Source of the DNA: Pseudomonadota bacterium
Lineage (GTDB): Bacteria; Pseudomonadota; Gammaproteobacteria; Steroidobacterales; Steroidobacteraceae
Direction: 5' to 3'
DNA: 64,000 bases
Assembly: GCA_018240525.1 (NCBI GenBank)
Contig: JAFEFN010000013.1
Coordinates: forward strand, 372,001 to 436,000
Of the stretch, positions 37,291 through 46,571 are shown one piece after another (position 1 is the stretch's first letter; every line of letters starts with the position of its first letter). A program made the position numbers and the translations under genes. The notes below the pieces were generated by a model. The model worked only from the letters and a program-made list of their open reading frames with translations. It was not told where the DNA came from and did not search any database.

Positions 37291-38190
37291 ATGCTCGTCC
37301 GCCTCGGACTGCTGTTGCTGCTCTCCCCCCTCGCCCGTGCCCAGGGCCCGCCGCCGAATGCTCAGGGCGCACAGCCGAACCTCGACACCGTCACGGTCGA
37401 GGCGCGCCGCCGCAAGGAACTCGAGCACGAGGTGGATCACTACGTCGATTCGCTCACCGGCCACCCGCGCGGCGAGGCGCTGGCGCGCTGGGACGAGCCG
37501 ATCTGCCCGCTGGTGGCCGGCCTGCCCCGCCAGGAAGGGGAGTTCGTGCTGGCGCGGCTCTCGCAGATCGCATCGAAGGCCGGGGCGCCCCTGGCTGGCG
37601 AGAAATGCGATGCCAACCTGTTCGTGGTGCTGAGCAACGAACCGGAGGTGCTCCTGCGCAAATGGTGGGCGCGCGACCGGCGCCTGTTCGCCACGCACAA
37701 CGGGGTCGGGGCGATCCGCACCTTCCTGGACACCCCGCGACCGGTGCGCGTCTGGTACAACGCCGGCGTGCTGTCCGCGGAGGGCCTGCCGGCCTCCTCC
37801 GGGGTGACCCTGGGGGGCTTGGTCAGCCCCACCCTGGGGACCTCCAACATCCCAACGACCACCGTGCACTCCGCGTCCCGGCTGCGCTACGGGGCGGTTC
37901 CGGGGCTCTCTTCGGTCATCGTCGTGGTGGACACCCGGCGGCTGGAGGGCCTCAACTTCGGGCAGCTCGCCGACTACGTCGGCCTGATCGGGCTGGCGCA
38001 GGTTCGGCTGGATGCGGACCCGGGTTCCGCACCAACGATCCTCAGACTTTTTCGCGCGGCGGCGGACCGGCCTGCGGCGCTCAGCCCCTGGGACGAGGCC
38101 TTCCTGGCCTCGCTTTACCGCTCCGAGCAAGGCAGCGTCATGCAGCTCTCGGGCATGGAGCACGCCATGCTCGACAGCATTGCCCGTTAG
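37291..38190 (+). CDS. Secreted protein of unknown function
   Basis: A 299-aa protein not assigned to a known family. A clear signal peptide (MLVRLGLLLLLSPLARAQ) is followed by NLDTVTVEARRRKELE and a mixed alpha/beta body. There are two cysteines, in EPICPLV and EKCDANLF, which could form a disulfide. Segments LVVLSNEPEVLLRKWWARDRRLF-like (key residues LSNEPEVLLRKWW) and GLSSVIVVVDTRRLEGLNFGQLADY look conserved but are not recognised. ATG 37291 is selected because it begins the signal peptide; ATG 37198 and a 37159 start would add a poorly conserved leader. Divergent from the TIR gene, with starts about 195 bp apart. Confidence 0.6.
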   Translation: MLVRLGLLLLLSPLARAQGPPPNAQGAQPNLDTVTVEARRRKELEHEVDHYVDSLTGHPRGEALARWDEPICPLVAGLPRQEGEFVLARLSQIASKAGAPLAGEKCDANLFVVLSNEPEVLLRKWWARDRRLFATHNGVGAIRTFLDTPRPVRVWYNAGVLSAEGLPASSGVTLGGLVSPTLGTSNIPTTTVHSASRLRYGAVPGLSSVIVVVDTRRLEGLNFGQLADYVGLIGLAQVRLDADPGSAPTILRLFRAAADRPAALSPWDEAFLASLYRSEQGSVMQLSGMEHAMLDSIAR

Positions 38191-38280
38191 GCAGCCCCCG
38201 GACGCGTCGGCCGGGAGTTCACCCTTCGCAGGGACAGCGCATCCGCCGCCCCGCAACCGGCGCCGCGCGGGTCGGCGCGG

Positions 38281-38433
38281 CTAGCCGTGTCGCTTGAAGT
38301 ACTGGACCTCCTTCTCGTGCTTTTCGGCTGCGGCGCGGCTGGCGAAGGTGCCGAGATTGCGGCGCTTCTGGGTGCGCGGATCGAGCTTGCGGGAATAAAG
38401 GCGGTACTCGCCTGACTTGAGCTTGCGGATCAT
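38281..38433 (-). CDS. Conserved 50-aa basic protein
   Basis: A short gene that simple length cut-offs would miss. It starts at ATG 38433 and begins MIRKLKSGEYRLYSRKLDP, continues with KRRNLGTFASRAAAEKHE and ends EVQYFKRHG. It is rich in Lys and Arg, with no cysteine or membrane segment. I recall closely similar 45-50 aa hypothetical proteins in many proteobacteria, which supports a real gene; the GTF...A(A/E)KHE..VQYFKRH pattern resembles a small nucleic-acid-binding (AP2/integrase arm-like) fold. Function unknown. A candidate hairpin lies upstream of it, after der. Confidence 0.7.
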   Translation of the reverse strand: MIRKLKSGEYRLYSRKLDPRTQKRRNLGTFASRAAAEKHEKEVQYFKRHG

Positions 38434-38493
38434 GCGGCGCTCCTGGGGCTGAGGCAGCAATCAGGAGCCTAGCAGCCCCGCTGCGGCGCAGAT

Positions 38494-38537
38494 GTAGGAA
38501 GTGGCCCGCGGGGGCTGCGGGAACAGGCCGCTACTTC
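38494..38537. repeat. Inverted repeat after der (REP-like or terminator)
   Basis: GAAGTGGCC at 38498-38506 pairs with GGCC-gct-ACTTC at 38526-38537; GTAG/CTAC pairing is an alternative. It overlaps the der stop codon. It may be a terminator for the long minus-strand operon, or a REP-type element related in style to the one after thiL. Confidence 0.3.
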
Positions 38538-39931
38538 TTGGGGTGGCGCTTCTTGCGCGTGCCGCCCGGGCCGCCGCGGCGCGACTTGTTGTCCGCGCGC
38601 GGCTTGACGCGGCTCTCCCGCAGGTACGGGTTCGAGTCCGTGCGGTACTCGATGAATACCGGCGTCGCGAACAGGTCGAACCGCTTGCGGAAGACGTTGG
38701 CGAGGTAGCGGGTGTAGGCGTCCGGGACGGCGTTCGTCTGGTTTCCGTGGATCACGATGCGTGGCGGGTTGCGACCACCCTGGTGCGCGTAGCGCAGCTT
38801 GATGCGGCGGCCGCGCACCATGGGTGGCTGGTGCACGGTCATGGCACGCTCGAGCGTGCGGGTCAGCTCACGCGTCGGCAGGGTCCGGAATGCTGCCTCA
38901 TAGGCCCGGACGGTCGCCTGCATCAGCTCGCCCACGCCCGTGCCATGCCGGGCGGAGATGAAGAACAGCGGCGCGAACGGCACGAAGTCGAGCTTCAGCG
39001 CGAGCAGGCGCTGGATGGTCTCCCGCTCCTCCTGCGCGATCCCATCCCACTTGTTGACGGCAATGATCAGCGCGCGCCCGCGCTGCAGCGCCAGCCCCAG
39101 CACGCTCGCGTCCTGCTCGGCGATGGTGTCGTGGGCATCGACCACCAGGATCACCACGTGCGCCTCGTCGATCGCCTGCAGGGTCTTGGCGACGCTGGCG
39201 CGCTCGACCACGTCCTCGACCTTCGAGCGCCGCCGCACGCCGGCGGTGTCGATGAGCAGGAAGGCGCGCCCATCGCGCTCGAAGGGCACCAGGATGCTGT
39301 CGCGCGTCGTCCCTGGGGTGTCGCTGGCGATGACGCGCTCGTCGCCGATCAGCCGGTTTACCAGCGTGGACTTGCCCACGTTGGGCCGGCCGATGATGGC
39401 GATGCGGATCGTGCCGGGCTCCTCGGCCGCGGCTGGCTGTGCCTCGAGCCCCGCCAGCACGTGTTCCATCAGCTCGTCGCAGCCGGCGCCGTGGCTGGCG
39501 GAAATGGCGATCGGCGCGCCGAAGCCGAGGGCGTGGAAGTCCGCGGCCACGACGTCCTCGTCCAGCCCCTCGGCCTTGTTGATCACGAGGGTGACCGGCT
39601 TGCCTGAGCGGCGCAGCTCGCGCGTGACGAAGTGGTCTTGGGGGGATAGGCCGGCACGCGCGTCCGCGATGAACACCAGGCGGTCGGCCTCGGCCACCGC
39701 GCGCTCGGTCTGCGCGCGCATCTGCGCTTCGATGCCGACCGGGTTCTCGACCAGTCCGCCGGTGTCGATGACGACGTAGGGCACCGGACCGACGCGGCCA
39801 AAGCCGTACTGGCGGTCGCGCGTCAGGCCGGGCACGTCGGCGACGATCGCATCGCGCGTACCGGTGAGCACGTTGAACAGCGTCGACTTGCCGACGTTCG
39901 GCCGGCCGACGAGTGCGATCACGGGCAGCAT
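38531..39931 (-). CDS. der: Ribosome-assembly GTPase Der (EngA)
   Basis: Tandem-GTPase needed for 50S subunit maturation. The 466-aa protein has G1 motifs GRPNVGKST in both GTPase domains, switch DTGG and DTAG, and guanine-specificity motifs NKAEG (first) and NKWDG (second). The C-terminal KH-like domain ends in a strongly basic tail (KPRADNKSRRGGPGG). It is the last gene of the rodZ-hisS-yfgM-bamB-der run, 34 bp after bamB, the same order as in E. coli. Confidence 0.97.
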   Translation of the reverse strand: MLPVIALVGRPNVGKSTLFNVLTGTRDAIVADVPGLTRDRQYGFGRVGPVPYVVIDTGGLVENPVGIEAQMRAQTERAVAEADRLVFIADARAGLSPQDHFVTRELRRSGKPVTLVINKAEGLDEDVVAADFHALGFGAPIAISASHGAGCDELMEHVLAGLEAQPAAAEEPGTIRIAIIGRPNVGKSTLVNRLIGDERVIASDTPGTTRDSILVPFERDGRAFLLIDTAGVRRRSKVEDVVERASVAKTLQAIDEAHVVILVVDAHDTIAEQDASVLGLALQRGRALIIAVNKWDGIAQEERETIQRLLALKLDFVPFAPLFFISARHGTGVGELMQATVRAYEAAFRTLPTRELTRTLERAMTVHQPPMVRGRRIKLRYAHQGGRNPPRIVIHGNQTNAVPDAYTRYLANVFRKRFDLFATPVFIEYRTDSNPYLRESRVKPRADNKSRRGGPGGTRKKRHPKK

Positions 39932-39965
39932 GAGCGAGGGCTCCGGACCGGCCGGGCGACCCGGC

Positions 39966-41189
39966 TCAGGGGTCCTGGGCGGGTGGCGCGTCGGCGTTGG
40001 TGCCGCCGGTCGCAGCCTTCTTGCCGGACGATGCCAGCGCAGTCACGCGGTACACGCTGATCTGGCCGCGATCGTTGATGATCGCCACCAGGTTGCCGGA
40101 GACCACCGGCCGCGTGCTCACGCGCACCTTGCCGCTGTGGACGCGGCCGATGATGGCGCCGTTGGATTTGTCGAGCCAGTGCACGTAGCCGGCGAAGTCC
40201 GCGAGCACGACGCCCTCGTCCATGACGGCGGTGCCGGACAGGCGCCGGTACAGCAGTGCGTTCTGGCGCCACACCTCGGCGCCGTTACGGGTCTGCAGCG
40301 CGAGGATCTCGCCGTCGGAGGTGGACACGTACAGGGTATCGCCATCGAGACTCATGCCGCGGGCACTCGAGGCCTCGTGCGACCACCACACCTGGCCGGT
40401 ATCCAGGGCGAGCATGGCGACCTTCCCCTGGAAGCCCACGGCATAGACGTTCTGCCCGGAGACGATCACGGCGGAGTCGATGTCGGCGAGGCGCTCCAGT
40501 TCGGTGCGCCCGTGCGGCGGGGTCACCGTGACCTCCCACTGCACCGAGCCATCGCTGGCATTCATGGCCATGACCTTGCCGTTGTCGAATCCGCACAGCA
40601 CCACGTCCCCGGAAATGACGGGGCTCGCCGTGCCGCGCAGCGACAGCTTTGGTACCTGCTGCTCCTGCTGCCACAACTCGTGGCCGTCACCCGGATCCAG
40701 CGCGCGCAGCCTGCCATCGCCGGTGCGCACCGCGATGAGCTTCTCCGACATCGCCGCCGCTGACAGCACCTCGCCCTTCACCGACGCGGTCCAGCGCAGC
40801 TGCCCGTCGGCGGTACTGAGTGCGTACACGAAGCCTGAGCTGGATCCGACGACCATGAGGTCGCCGAGGGCAGCGGTGCCCCCCGACAGGGGTGCCTTCA
40901 GTTTCTTGTGCCAGATGACCTTGCCGTTCTGCAGGTTGTAGGCGACGACATCGCCGTGATGCCCGGCGGCAAAGAGCCGCCCGTCGGCGATCGACACTCC
41001 GAGCCCAAGCCGCAGGTCGGCCGAATGCTTGTCATCGACCGTGCCGTCCCAGACGCGCTTGATCTGCAGGGTGGGGGTGAACACGGTGAGCTTGGCCGGC
41101 TCATCGATGACCTTGTCCTTGGAGCAGGCCGCTACCAGCGCGATGCCGAGCAGCCAGGCCGCGAGCCGCAGGGGACGCACGGGGGTCAC
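39966..41189 (-). CDS. bamB: Outer-membrane assembly lipoprotein BamB
   Basis: Component of the BAM complex that inserts beta-barrel proteins. The 407-aa protein has a lipoprotein signal with lipobox VAAC (lipidated C22), followed by an eight-bladed PQQ-like propeller with repeated blade motifs (e.g. VYALSTADGQLRWTASV, VMAMNASDGSVQWEV, EILALQTRNGAEVW). Its ATG overlaps the stop of the preceding yfgM-type gene as ATGA, so the two are translationally coupled. Context yfgM-bamB-der is conserved in gammaproteobacteria. Confidence 0.95.
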   Translation of the reverse strand: MTPVRPLRLAAWLLGIALVAACSKDKVIDEPAKLTVFTPTLQIKRVWDGTVDDKHSADLRLGLGVSIADGRLFAAGHHGDVVAYNLQNGKVIWHKKLKAPLSGGTAALGDLMVVGSSSGFVYALSTADGQLRWTASVKGEVLSAAAMSEKLIAVRTGDGRLRALDPGDGHELWQQEQQVPKLSLRGTASPVISGDVVLCGFDNGKVMAMNASDGSVQWEVTVTPPHGRTELERLADIDSAVIVSGQNVYAVGFQGKVAMLALDTGQVWWSHEASSARGMSLDGDTLYVSTSDGEILALQTRNGAEVWRQNALLYRRLSGTAVMDEGVVLADFAGYVHWLDKSNGAIIGRVHSGKVRVSTRPVVSGNLVAIINDRGQISVYRVTALASSGKKAATGGTNADAPPAQDP

Positions 41190-41863
41190 TTGACGGGCAC
41201 TGCCGGCAGGGCTGCCGTGGGCGCCGCCGCGGCGGGGGCGCTCGCGGACAGGTCGGCAATCTTGAGGTCCAGCAGCGGGCTCGGAGCGCCATTCGCCGCC
41301 GCCTTCGCGGCCTGGTACTCGCTCAGCGCCTTCGCCGGGTCGCCCTTGGCGAAGTAGGCATCACCGCGCACCTCGTGCGCACGGCCGGCAAAGGCGGTGG
41401 CGCCATCGGTCCCCAGGGTGGCCAGGGCGGCATCGGCCTTGCCCTGGGCAACCTGCACCCGGGCCAGCCGCAGGCGCGCGACGCTGGCGAGGTTGCGGTC
41501 CTTGGCGTTGCTGCTCACCGCGCTGAGTTCGGTGGCGGCCTTGTCCAGCTCGCCGTTGTCGACGTACATGCGCGCGGCCAGCATCTTGGCCTGGTCGGTG
41601 TAGGAGGATCCGGCGTTGTCGCGTTCCAATTCGCCCAGCAGGACGAGCGCCTGGGCGCGGTCACCCTTGTCGAGCGCCTCGACCATATCCATGTAGCGGC
41701 CGCTGGCCGCCAGGCGGTCCGCGTCCTGTCGATCCTGCCACCAGCGCCAGCCGCCGAGGCTTGCCAGCACCACCACCACCGCCAGCAGGACGGCCGGCGC
41801 GTTCTCGCGAACCTGCGCGCGTACCCACTCCCAGCGTTCTTTTTCCGACAGATAATCTTCCAC
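41186..41863 (-). CDS. yfgM: YfgM-family ancillary SecYEG translocon protein
   Basis: Single-pass inner-membrane protein with a periplasmic TPR domain; in E. coli YfgM works with PpiD at the SecYEG translocon. The 225-aa sequence has a cytosolic N terminus (EDYLSEKERWEWVR), a membrane helix near residues 24-40 (AVLLAVVVVLASLGGW) and helical repeats with A/L-rich TPR pattern, ending in a Pro/Ala tail. It lies 16 bp downstream of hisS and overlaps bamB as ATGA. Confidence 0.88.
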   Translation of the reverse strand: MEDYLSEKERWEWVRAQVRENAPAVLLAVVVVLASLGGWRWWQDRQDADRLAASGRYMDMVEALDKGDRAQALVLLGELERDNAGSSYTDQAKMLAARMYVDNGELDKAATELSAVSSNAKDRNLASVARLRLARVQVAQGKADAALATLGTDGATAFAGRAHEVRGDAYFAKGDPAKALSEYQAAKAAANGAPSPLLDLKIADLSASAPAAAAPTAALPAVPVK

Positions 41864-41878
41864 ACGTCCTCCCCAGAC

Positions 41879-43183
41879 TCATCCCGCCGGCGCGCTGCCC
41901 GGCCGGGCGAGCAGCGCCAGCGCGGCGTCCACGGCCGGGGCAAGTTCCCCGACCGGGCACTCGCTCTGACCCGACTGCTCGCGTAAAGGTTTCATCGCCA
42001 CCACGCCCCGGGCGAGTTCGTCCTCGCCGACGATGAGGGCCAGGGGCGCACCGCTCTTGTCCGCCCGGCGGAACTGGGCCTTGAAGTTCCCGCCACCCAG
42101 GTTGAGCTCGATGCGCAGCCGCGGGCGCGCGCTCCTCAGGCCTTCGACCAATTCCAGGGCGCGACCGGCAACCTGCTCGCCGCTGACCACGACGAAGAGG
42201 TCCGGGTGGGCGGGCGCCGGCAACCGGCCCGCCGCGCTCAGCAGCGCCACCAGGCGCTCCACGCCCATGGCGAAGCCGATCGCGGGGGTGGCATCGCCGC
42301 CGAGCTGCGCGATCAGGCCATCGTAACGGCCGCCGGAGCATACGGCATTCTGCGCACCCGTGGACTGCGTGATCCATTCGAAGACGGTACGGTTGTAGTA
42401 GTCCAGGCCGCGCACCAGGCGCGGGTTGATGGTGAAGTCCACGCCGATCCCTCGCAGGGTCGCGCACAGGGTCTCAAAGTGCTGGCGTGACTCGGCATCC
42501 AGGTGCTCGGTGAGTTCGGGCGCACCGCGGATCAGCTCCTGCATCTGCGGGTTCTTGCTGTCGAGGATGCGCAACGGATTGGCGGTGAGGCGCCGCTGGC
42601 TGTCGGCATCCAGGATCGACTCGTGGCGGCGCAGGTACTCGGTCAGGCGCGCACGGTATTCGCGGCGGCTCTCCGGGGTTCCCAGGGAGTTGATCTCGAG
42701 CCGCAGCCCACTGATCCCCAGGCGCTGCCACAGGCGCGTGCCGAGAGCGATCAGCTCCGCATCGACGTCAGGTCCGGCGCAGCCCACCGCCTCCACGTCC
42801 ACCTGCCAGAACTGGCGGTAGCGGCCCGCCTGCGGAGTCTCGTGACGGAACATAGGGCCGATGCACCACAGCTTGTGGCGCGCCCCGCGCAGCATGCCGT
42901 TGGAAATCAGTGCCCGGGCAATGCCGGCCGTCGCCTCGGGGCGCAGCGTCAGGCTGTCCCCGCCGCGATCGGTGAAGGTGTACATCTCCTTGCCGACCAC
43001 GTCCGTATGCTCGCCGATCGCGCGCTTGAACAGCTCCGTGCGCTCCACGATGGGCACGCGGATCTCCTCGTAGCCGTAGCTCGTCAGCAGATCGCGTGTG
43101 CAGGTCTCGAAGTGCTGCCAGGCGCCGATCTCGGCCGGCAGCACGTCGTTCATCCCGCGTATGGCCTGGAGTTGCTCGCTCAT
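41879..43183 (-). CDS. hisS: Histidyl-tRNA synthetase
   Basis: Class II synthetase charging tRNA-His. The 434-aa protein has the family N terminus IRGMNDVLPAEI, motif 2 (LWCIGPMFRHETPQAGRYRQF, key residues GPMFRHETPQAGRYRQ), the His A block LVRGLDYYNRTVFE, and motif 3 GFAMGVERL. The anticodon-binding domain is C-terminal. It starts 1 bp after the rodZ stop. ispG, which lies between rodZ and hisS in many relatives, is absent here. Confidence 0.97.
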   Translation of the reverse strand: MSEQLQAIRGMNDVLPAEIGAWQHFETCTRDLLTSYGYEEIRVPIVERTELFKRAIGEHTDVVGKEMYTFTDRGGDSLTLRPEATAGIARALISNGMLRGARHKLWCIGPMFRHETPQAGRYRQFWQVDVEAVGCAGPDVDAELIALGTRLWQRLGISGLRLEINSLGTPESRREYRARLTEYLRRHESILDADSQRRLTANPLRILDSKNPQMQELIRGAPELTEHLDAESRQHFETLCATLRGIGVDFTINPRLVRGLDYYNRTVFEWITQSTGAQNAVCSGGRYDGLIAQLGGDATPAIGFAMGVERLVALLSAAGRLPAPAHPDLFVVVSGEQVAGRALELVEGLRSARPRLRIELNLGGGNFKAQFRRADKSGAPLALIVGEDELARGVVAMKPLREQSGQSECPVGELAPAVDAALALLARPGSAPAG

Positions 43184-43184
43184 C

Positions 43185-44033
43185 TCATTCCCCGGGCGTG
43201 GGCGGCGCAGTCAGCGACACCTGGCCGGCCTTGTCCACCCAGAGCCGCGCATCGCCGCGCTTGCGCGCCATGCTGTCCAGGTTCACCGGCTGCCCGTTGA
43301 TGGCGAGGCCGACGCCGTGGGCATTGCCGACCTGCACTCGCAGCGGCGGCGTGCCATCGACCGCGCGTGCGGTGCCGCTCTGCATCGTGGTGTTCAGCAG
43401 TGGCTTGTCCTCGCCGTCCCAAATCTTGATCCAGCTGTCCTCGGCCGCGCGCAGCTCGACGTGCACCTGGGCGCCGGCCCCGGACGCGGTCGCGGTCGCG
43501 GCAGGCGCCGCCGCGACGGGCACCGCGGCGGCGGTCTCGGTGGACGCGGCGGCCACCGCCGGCGCGACAGGATCGGCGACGGTTCCGCTGGCTGCCGCCT
43601 CGCTGCTGAGCGGCCGCGACACGGTGGCCACCGCCGGCGCCTTGGTGCGCGGCAGGCTCACCAGCCACCAGATCACGCCCGCCAGGGCGAGTGCGACCAC
43701 GCCGATCAGGGCAGGCAGCAGCAGCTGCGAGGACTCCGCGGTGCGCTCCGCACGCGGAATGCGCGTCAGGTCGGGGGCGCTGGCGGCAAGCGCGCCGGTG
43801 TACAGGGACTGCAGCTCCGCTGCCGATTCCCCGACCAGCTCTGCGTAGCGCCGCAGGTGCCCGCGCACGTAGACCGGTGCGCCGAGGGAGGCGAAGTCGC
43901 CGGCCTCGAGTGCCTCCAGCAGCCGCGCATCCATGTGCAGCTTTTCGGCGGACTGCAGGATGGTCAGTCCCTTCTTTTCGCGCGCAGCGCGCAGTCGCGC
44001 ACCAATGTCGGCGCTGCCTTCTTCCTTTGCCAT
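43185..44033 (-). CDS. rodZ: RodZ-family cytoskeletal protein
   Basis: Bitopic membrane protein linking MreB to cell-wall synthesis. The 282-aa sequence has an N-terminal Cro/RodZ-type HTH (IGARLRAAREKKGLTILQSAEKLHMD, key residues GARLRAAREKKGLT), a single membrane helix near residues 107-126 (LIGVVALALAGVIWWLV), an Ala/Val-rich linker and a C-terminal DUF4115 domain (DSWIKIWDGEDKPLL, VGNAHGVGLAINGQPV). Between pilF and hisS, as in E. coli apart from the missing ispG. Confidence 0.92.
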   Translation of the reverse strand: MAKEEGSADIGARLRAAREKKGLTILQSAEKLHMDARLLEALEAGDFASLGAPVYVRGHLRRYAELVGESAAELQSLYTGALAASAPDLTRIPRAERTAESSQLLLPALIGVVALALAGVIWWLVSLPRTKAPAVATVSRPLSSEAAASGTVADPVAPAVAAASTETAAAVPVAAAPAATATASGAGAQVHVELRAAEDSWIKIWDGEDKPLLNTTMQSGTARAVDGTPPLRVQVGNAHGVGLAINGQPVNLDSMARKRGDARLWVDKAGQVSLTAPPTPGE

Positions 44034-44038
44034 GCTGC

Positions 44039-44806
44039 TCAGCCGGGCGGGTGTTCGGGGGAACTCAGGGCACGCGCCTGGTCGGACCCGGCAAAATCAG
44101 TCTGCAGCTTGCGCGCGAACTTCTGGCTGGCTGCCTGGTCGCCCTGCGCACGTGCAACACGTACGCCGAGCAGCAGCAGGTCGGCGGTCTCGGGAAAGTT
44201 GGCGAGGTAGGCGTCGATCAGGCCGCGCGCCTGGGTCAATTCCTTGTGCTGGTACTGCAGGTTGGCGAGCTGATAAGCGGCTTCGGAGTAGCTCGGCTGC
44301 GCCTGCAGCGCCTTGACGAACAGGGGCCGCGCTTCCTCGTCGCGCTTGGCGGCCCGCAGGCACACACCTGCGTTGGTGTAGGCCGCCTCGGGCGTGCGGT
44401 AGAGGGCATTCGCCGCTGCCTCCTGGAATCTCTTCACGCCCTCGTCGGTGCGGCCGTGCTGGCACAGGTACACCGCGTAATTGTTGACCATGGTCGGATC
44501 GTTCGGCGCCAGGCGCAGCGCCGTGCGGAACTCCTCGTCCGCCACCTGCGCGTTGCCCAGCCGGTCGTACAGCATGGCGCGCGCGCTGTGCGCGGGGGCG
44601 TAGCTGGGGTCCTGCTTCACCGCACGATCGAGCTTGTCCTTGGAGACGGCCAGTTCGTTCTGGTGCAGGTAGCCAAGGCCCAGCTGCGTGTTGTACACGG
44701 CGGCGTCCTCGGCCTTGCCCTTCTTCGGGTTCGAGTCCACGCAGCCCGACAAACCCACCAGAAAAGTCGCCAGCGCCAGCGCGACGCGCAGCCGAGAGGT
44801 GTTCAT
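44039..44806 (-). CDS. pilF: Type IV pilus biogenesis/stability lipoprotein PilF (PilW)
   Basis: Pilotin-type TPR lipoprotein that helps the PilQ secretin reach the outer membrane. The 255-aa sequence has lipobox LSGC (C22) and six or so TPR units ([46 protein letters not shown]). Its ATG/stop junction with rlmN is an ATGA overlap and rodZ follows after 5 bp. The conserved rlmN-pilF-rodZ order supports the call. Confidence 0.92.
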   Translation of the reverse strand: MNTSRLRVALALATFLVGLSGCVDSNPKKGKAEDAAVYNTQLGLGYLHQNELAVSKDKLDRAVKQDPSYAPAHSARAMLYDRLGNAQVADEEFRTALRLAPNDPTMVNNYAVYLCQHGRTDEGVKRFQEAAANALYRTPEAAYTNAGVCLRAAKRDEEARPLFVKALQAQPSYSEAAYQLANLQYQHKELTQARGLIDAYLANFPETADLLLLGVRVARAQGDQAASQKFARKLQTDFAGSDQARALSSPEHPPG

Positions 44807-45951
44807 GGTTGTACCGCCACGCCGATGACCTTGTTGCCCAGGCGCACGGTGGTGCGATCGATGACGCGTCCGGCCAGCTGGCCGCAGGCAGCATCGATGT
44901 CATCGCCGCGCGTGCGCCGAATCGTCGCCAGCACGCCGCGCTGCAGGAGTTCATCGCGGAAGCGCTGGATCGCCTGGGGGGAGGAACGGCGGTAGTGCGT
45001 GCCCGGGAAGGGGTTGAACGGGATGAGATTGACCTTGGCCGGATGCCCCTTGAGCAGCCGCGCCAGGGCGCGTGCCTGCGCCGGAGAATCGTTGACGTCC
45101 TCGAGCATGACGTACTCGAAGGTCACGCTGCGGCCGTTCTGCTCGTCCAGGTAATGCCAGCAGGCCTGCAGCAACTCCGCGATGGGGTGCTTGCGGTTGA
45201 TCGGGACCAGCTCGCTGCGCAGGGCGTCATCCGGCGCATGCAGCGAGACCGCCAGCGCCACGTTGGTCTCCTCGGCAAGCTTGTAGATCTGCGGCACCAG
45301 GCCCGAGGTGGAGAGCGTCACGCGCCGGCGCGACAGGTCGAAGCCGAAGTCGTCGAGGAAGATAGCGAGGGCCGGCACGACGTTGCGGAAATTGGCAAGC
45401 GGTTCGCCCATGCCCATGAGCACGACGTTAGTGATCTGGCGTCCCTCGCGCAAGCCGTCCGGCGGCGATGCCACCGCCATCCGCTCCCGGGCACCGCGCT
45501 CGAGCTCGCGTGCCGCGAGCCAGACCTGCCCGACGATCTCGGCGGTCGTAAGGTTGCGGTTGAAGCCTTGCTGCGCGGTCGAACAGAACGAGCAGTCGAG
45601 CACGCAGCCTACCTGGGAGGAGATGCACAGCGTGCCGCGGTCGCTCTCCGGGATGAAGACCATCTCAAAGGCCTGCGAGGCATCGGCGCGCAGCAGCCAC
45701 TTGATCGTGCCGTCCGCCGAGCGGTGCACCGAAACGATCTCCGGCGTGCGAACTTCCGCGCACTCGGCGAGGCGCGCACGGAAGTCCTTGGCCAGATCGC
45801 TCATCCCCTCAAACGAGCCGATGCCCCGCTTGTAGATCCAGGCCATCAGCTGGCGCGCGCGGAAGGGCTTGCTGCCGAGTTGCTCCACGAACGTCCCGAG
45901 CGCTGCGCGCGGCAGGCCGAGCAGGTTGGTGCGTTGTGGAGTGGTGCTCAT
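44803..45951 (-). CDS. rlmN: Dual-specificity rRNA/tRNA adenine-C2 methyltransferase RlmN
   Basis: Radical-SAM enzyme methylating A2503 of 23S rRNA and A37 of some tRNAs. From ATG 45951 the protein is 382 aa. The radical-SAM cluster ligands are C116, C120 and C123 in GCVLDCSFC, and the C-terminal methyl-accepting cysteine region reads [10 protein letters not shown]. The in-frame extension upstream of 45951 is antisense or out of context with ndk and is not used. Lies 16 bp after ndk. Confidence 0.95.
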   Translation of the reverse strand: MSTTPQRTNLLGLPRAALGTFVEQLGSKPFRARQLMAWIYKRGIGSFEGMSDLAKDFRARLAECAEVRTPEIVSVHRSADGTIKWLLRADASQAFEMVFIPESDRGTLCISSQVGCVLDCSFCSTAQQGFNRNLTTAEIVGQVWLAARELERGARERMAVASPPDGLREGRQITNVVLMGMGEPLANFRNVVPALAIFLDDFGFDLSRRRVTLSTSGLVPQIYKLAEETNVALAVSLHAPDDALRSELVPINRKHPIAELLQACWHYLDEQNGRSVTFEYVMLEDVNDSPAQARALARLLKGHPAKVNLIPFNPFPGTHYRRSSPQAIQRFRDELLQRGVLATIRRTRGDDIDAACGQLAGRVIDRTTVRLGNKVIGVAVQP

Positions 45952-45967
45952 GGTCGGCGTGCCTGCT

Positions 45968-46396
45968 TCAGCGGCGCGGGTGCAGTTCGGTCGCCGCGAA
46001 GAAGTAGGCGATCTCCTGGGCGGCGGTCTCGGGGCTGTCCGAGCCGTGCACCACGTTCTGCTCGATGCTCTTGGCAAGGTCGGCGCGAATGGTCCCGGGC
46101 GCAGCCTTCTTCGGATCGGTGGCGCCCATGATCTCGCGGTTGCGGGCAATGGCGTTCTCGCCTTCCAGTACCTGCACGACCACCGGGCCGGAAGTCATGT
46201 AGGCGACCAGGTCCTTGAAGAACGGGCGCTCGCGATGCACGGCGTAGAAGCCTTCGGCCTCCAGCTGCGACAGCCGGCGCATGCGGGCTGCGATGACCGA
46301 CAGGCCGGCCTTCTCGAAGCGGCGATAGACCTCGCCGATGAGATTGCCGCGTACGCCGTCGGGTTTGACGATGGACAGGGTGCGCTCGAGCGCCAT
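45968..46396 (-). CDS. ndk: Nucleoside diphosphate kinase
   Basis: Equilibrates nucleoside di- and triphosphates through a phosphohistidine. The 142-aa protein is of normal length, begins [15 protein letters not shown] and has the active-site histidine in [19 protein letters not shown] (key NxxHGSDS pattern). ATG 46396 is preceded by AAAGG at 8-nt spacing. The in-frame GTG extension upstream overlaps the promoter and is rejected. Confidence 0.97.
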   Translation of the reverse strand: MALERTLSIVKPDGVRGNLIGEVYRRFEKAGLSVIAARMRRLSQLEAEGFYAVHRERPFFKDLVAYMTSGPVVVQVLEGENAIARNREIMGATDPKKAAPGTIRADLAKSIEQNVVHGSDSPETAAQEIAYFFAATELHPRR

Positions 46397-46467
46397 TCGG
46401 GTACCTTTCTGAAAAACGCGGGAAAAAGGCCGGCAGCGGGCTGTTCCCGGCCGCGGGCTGACCGCGA

Positions 46468-46497
46468 AGTGTACCTTGGCCACGGTCGCCACGGCAA
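46468..46497 (-). promoter_or_regulatory. Candidate promoter for ndk
   Basis: TTGCCG (46497-46492) and TACACT (46473-46468) with an 18-bp spacer on the minus strand. The start would be near 46461, giving a leader of about 65 nt. Confidence 0.45.
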
Positions 46498-46510
46498 TCG
46501 AAGGCGCACC

Positions 46511-46549
46511 GGAAGTGCCCGTTTGGTAAGGGTTTTTTGGGCGGCTTCC
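46511..46549 (-). terminator. Inverted repeat between iscA and ndk
   Basis: GGAAG-t-GCCC pairs with GGGC-gg-CTTCC across an 18-nt loop that contains a 6-T run. It lies after the iscA stop and could end that transcript or form a regulatory site before ndk. Confidence 0.3.
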
Positions 46550-46571
46550 GCGGCATGCGGCCGCCGCTGGG

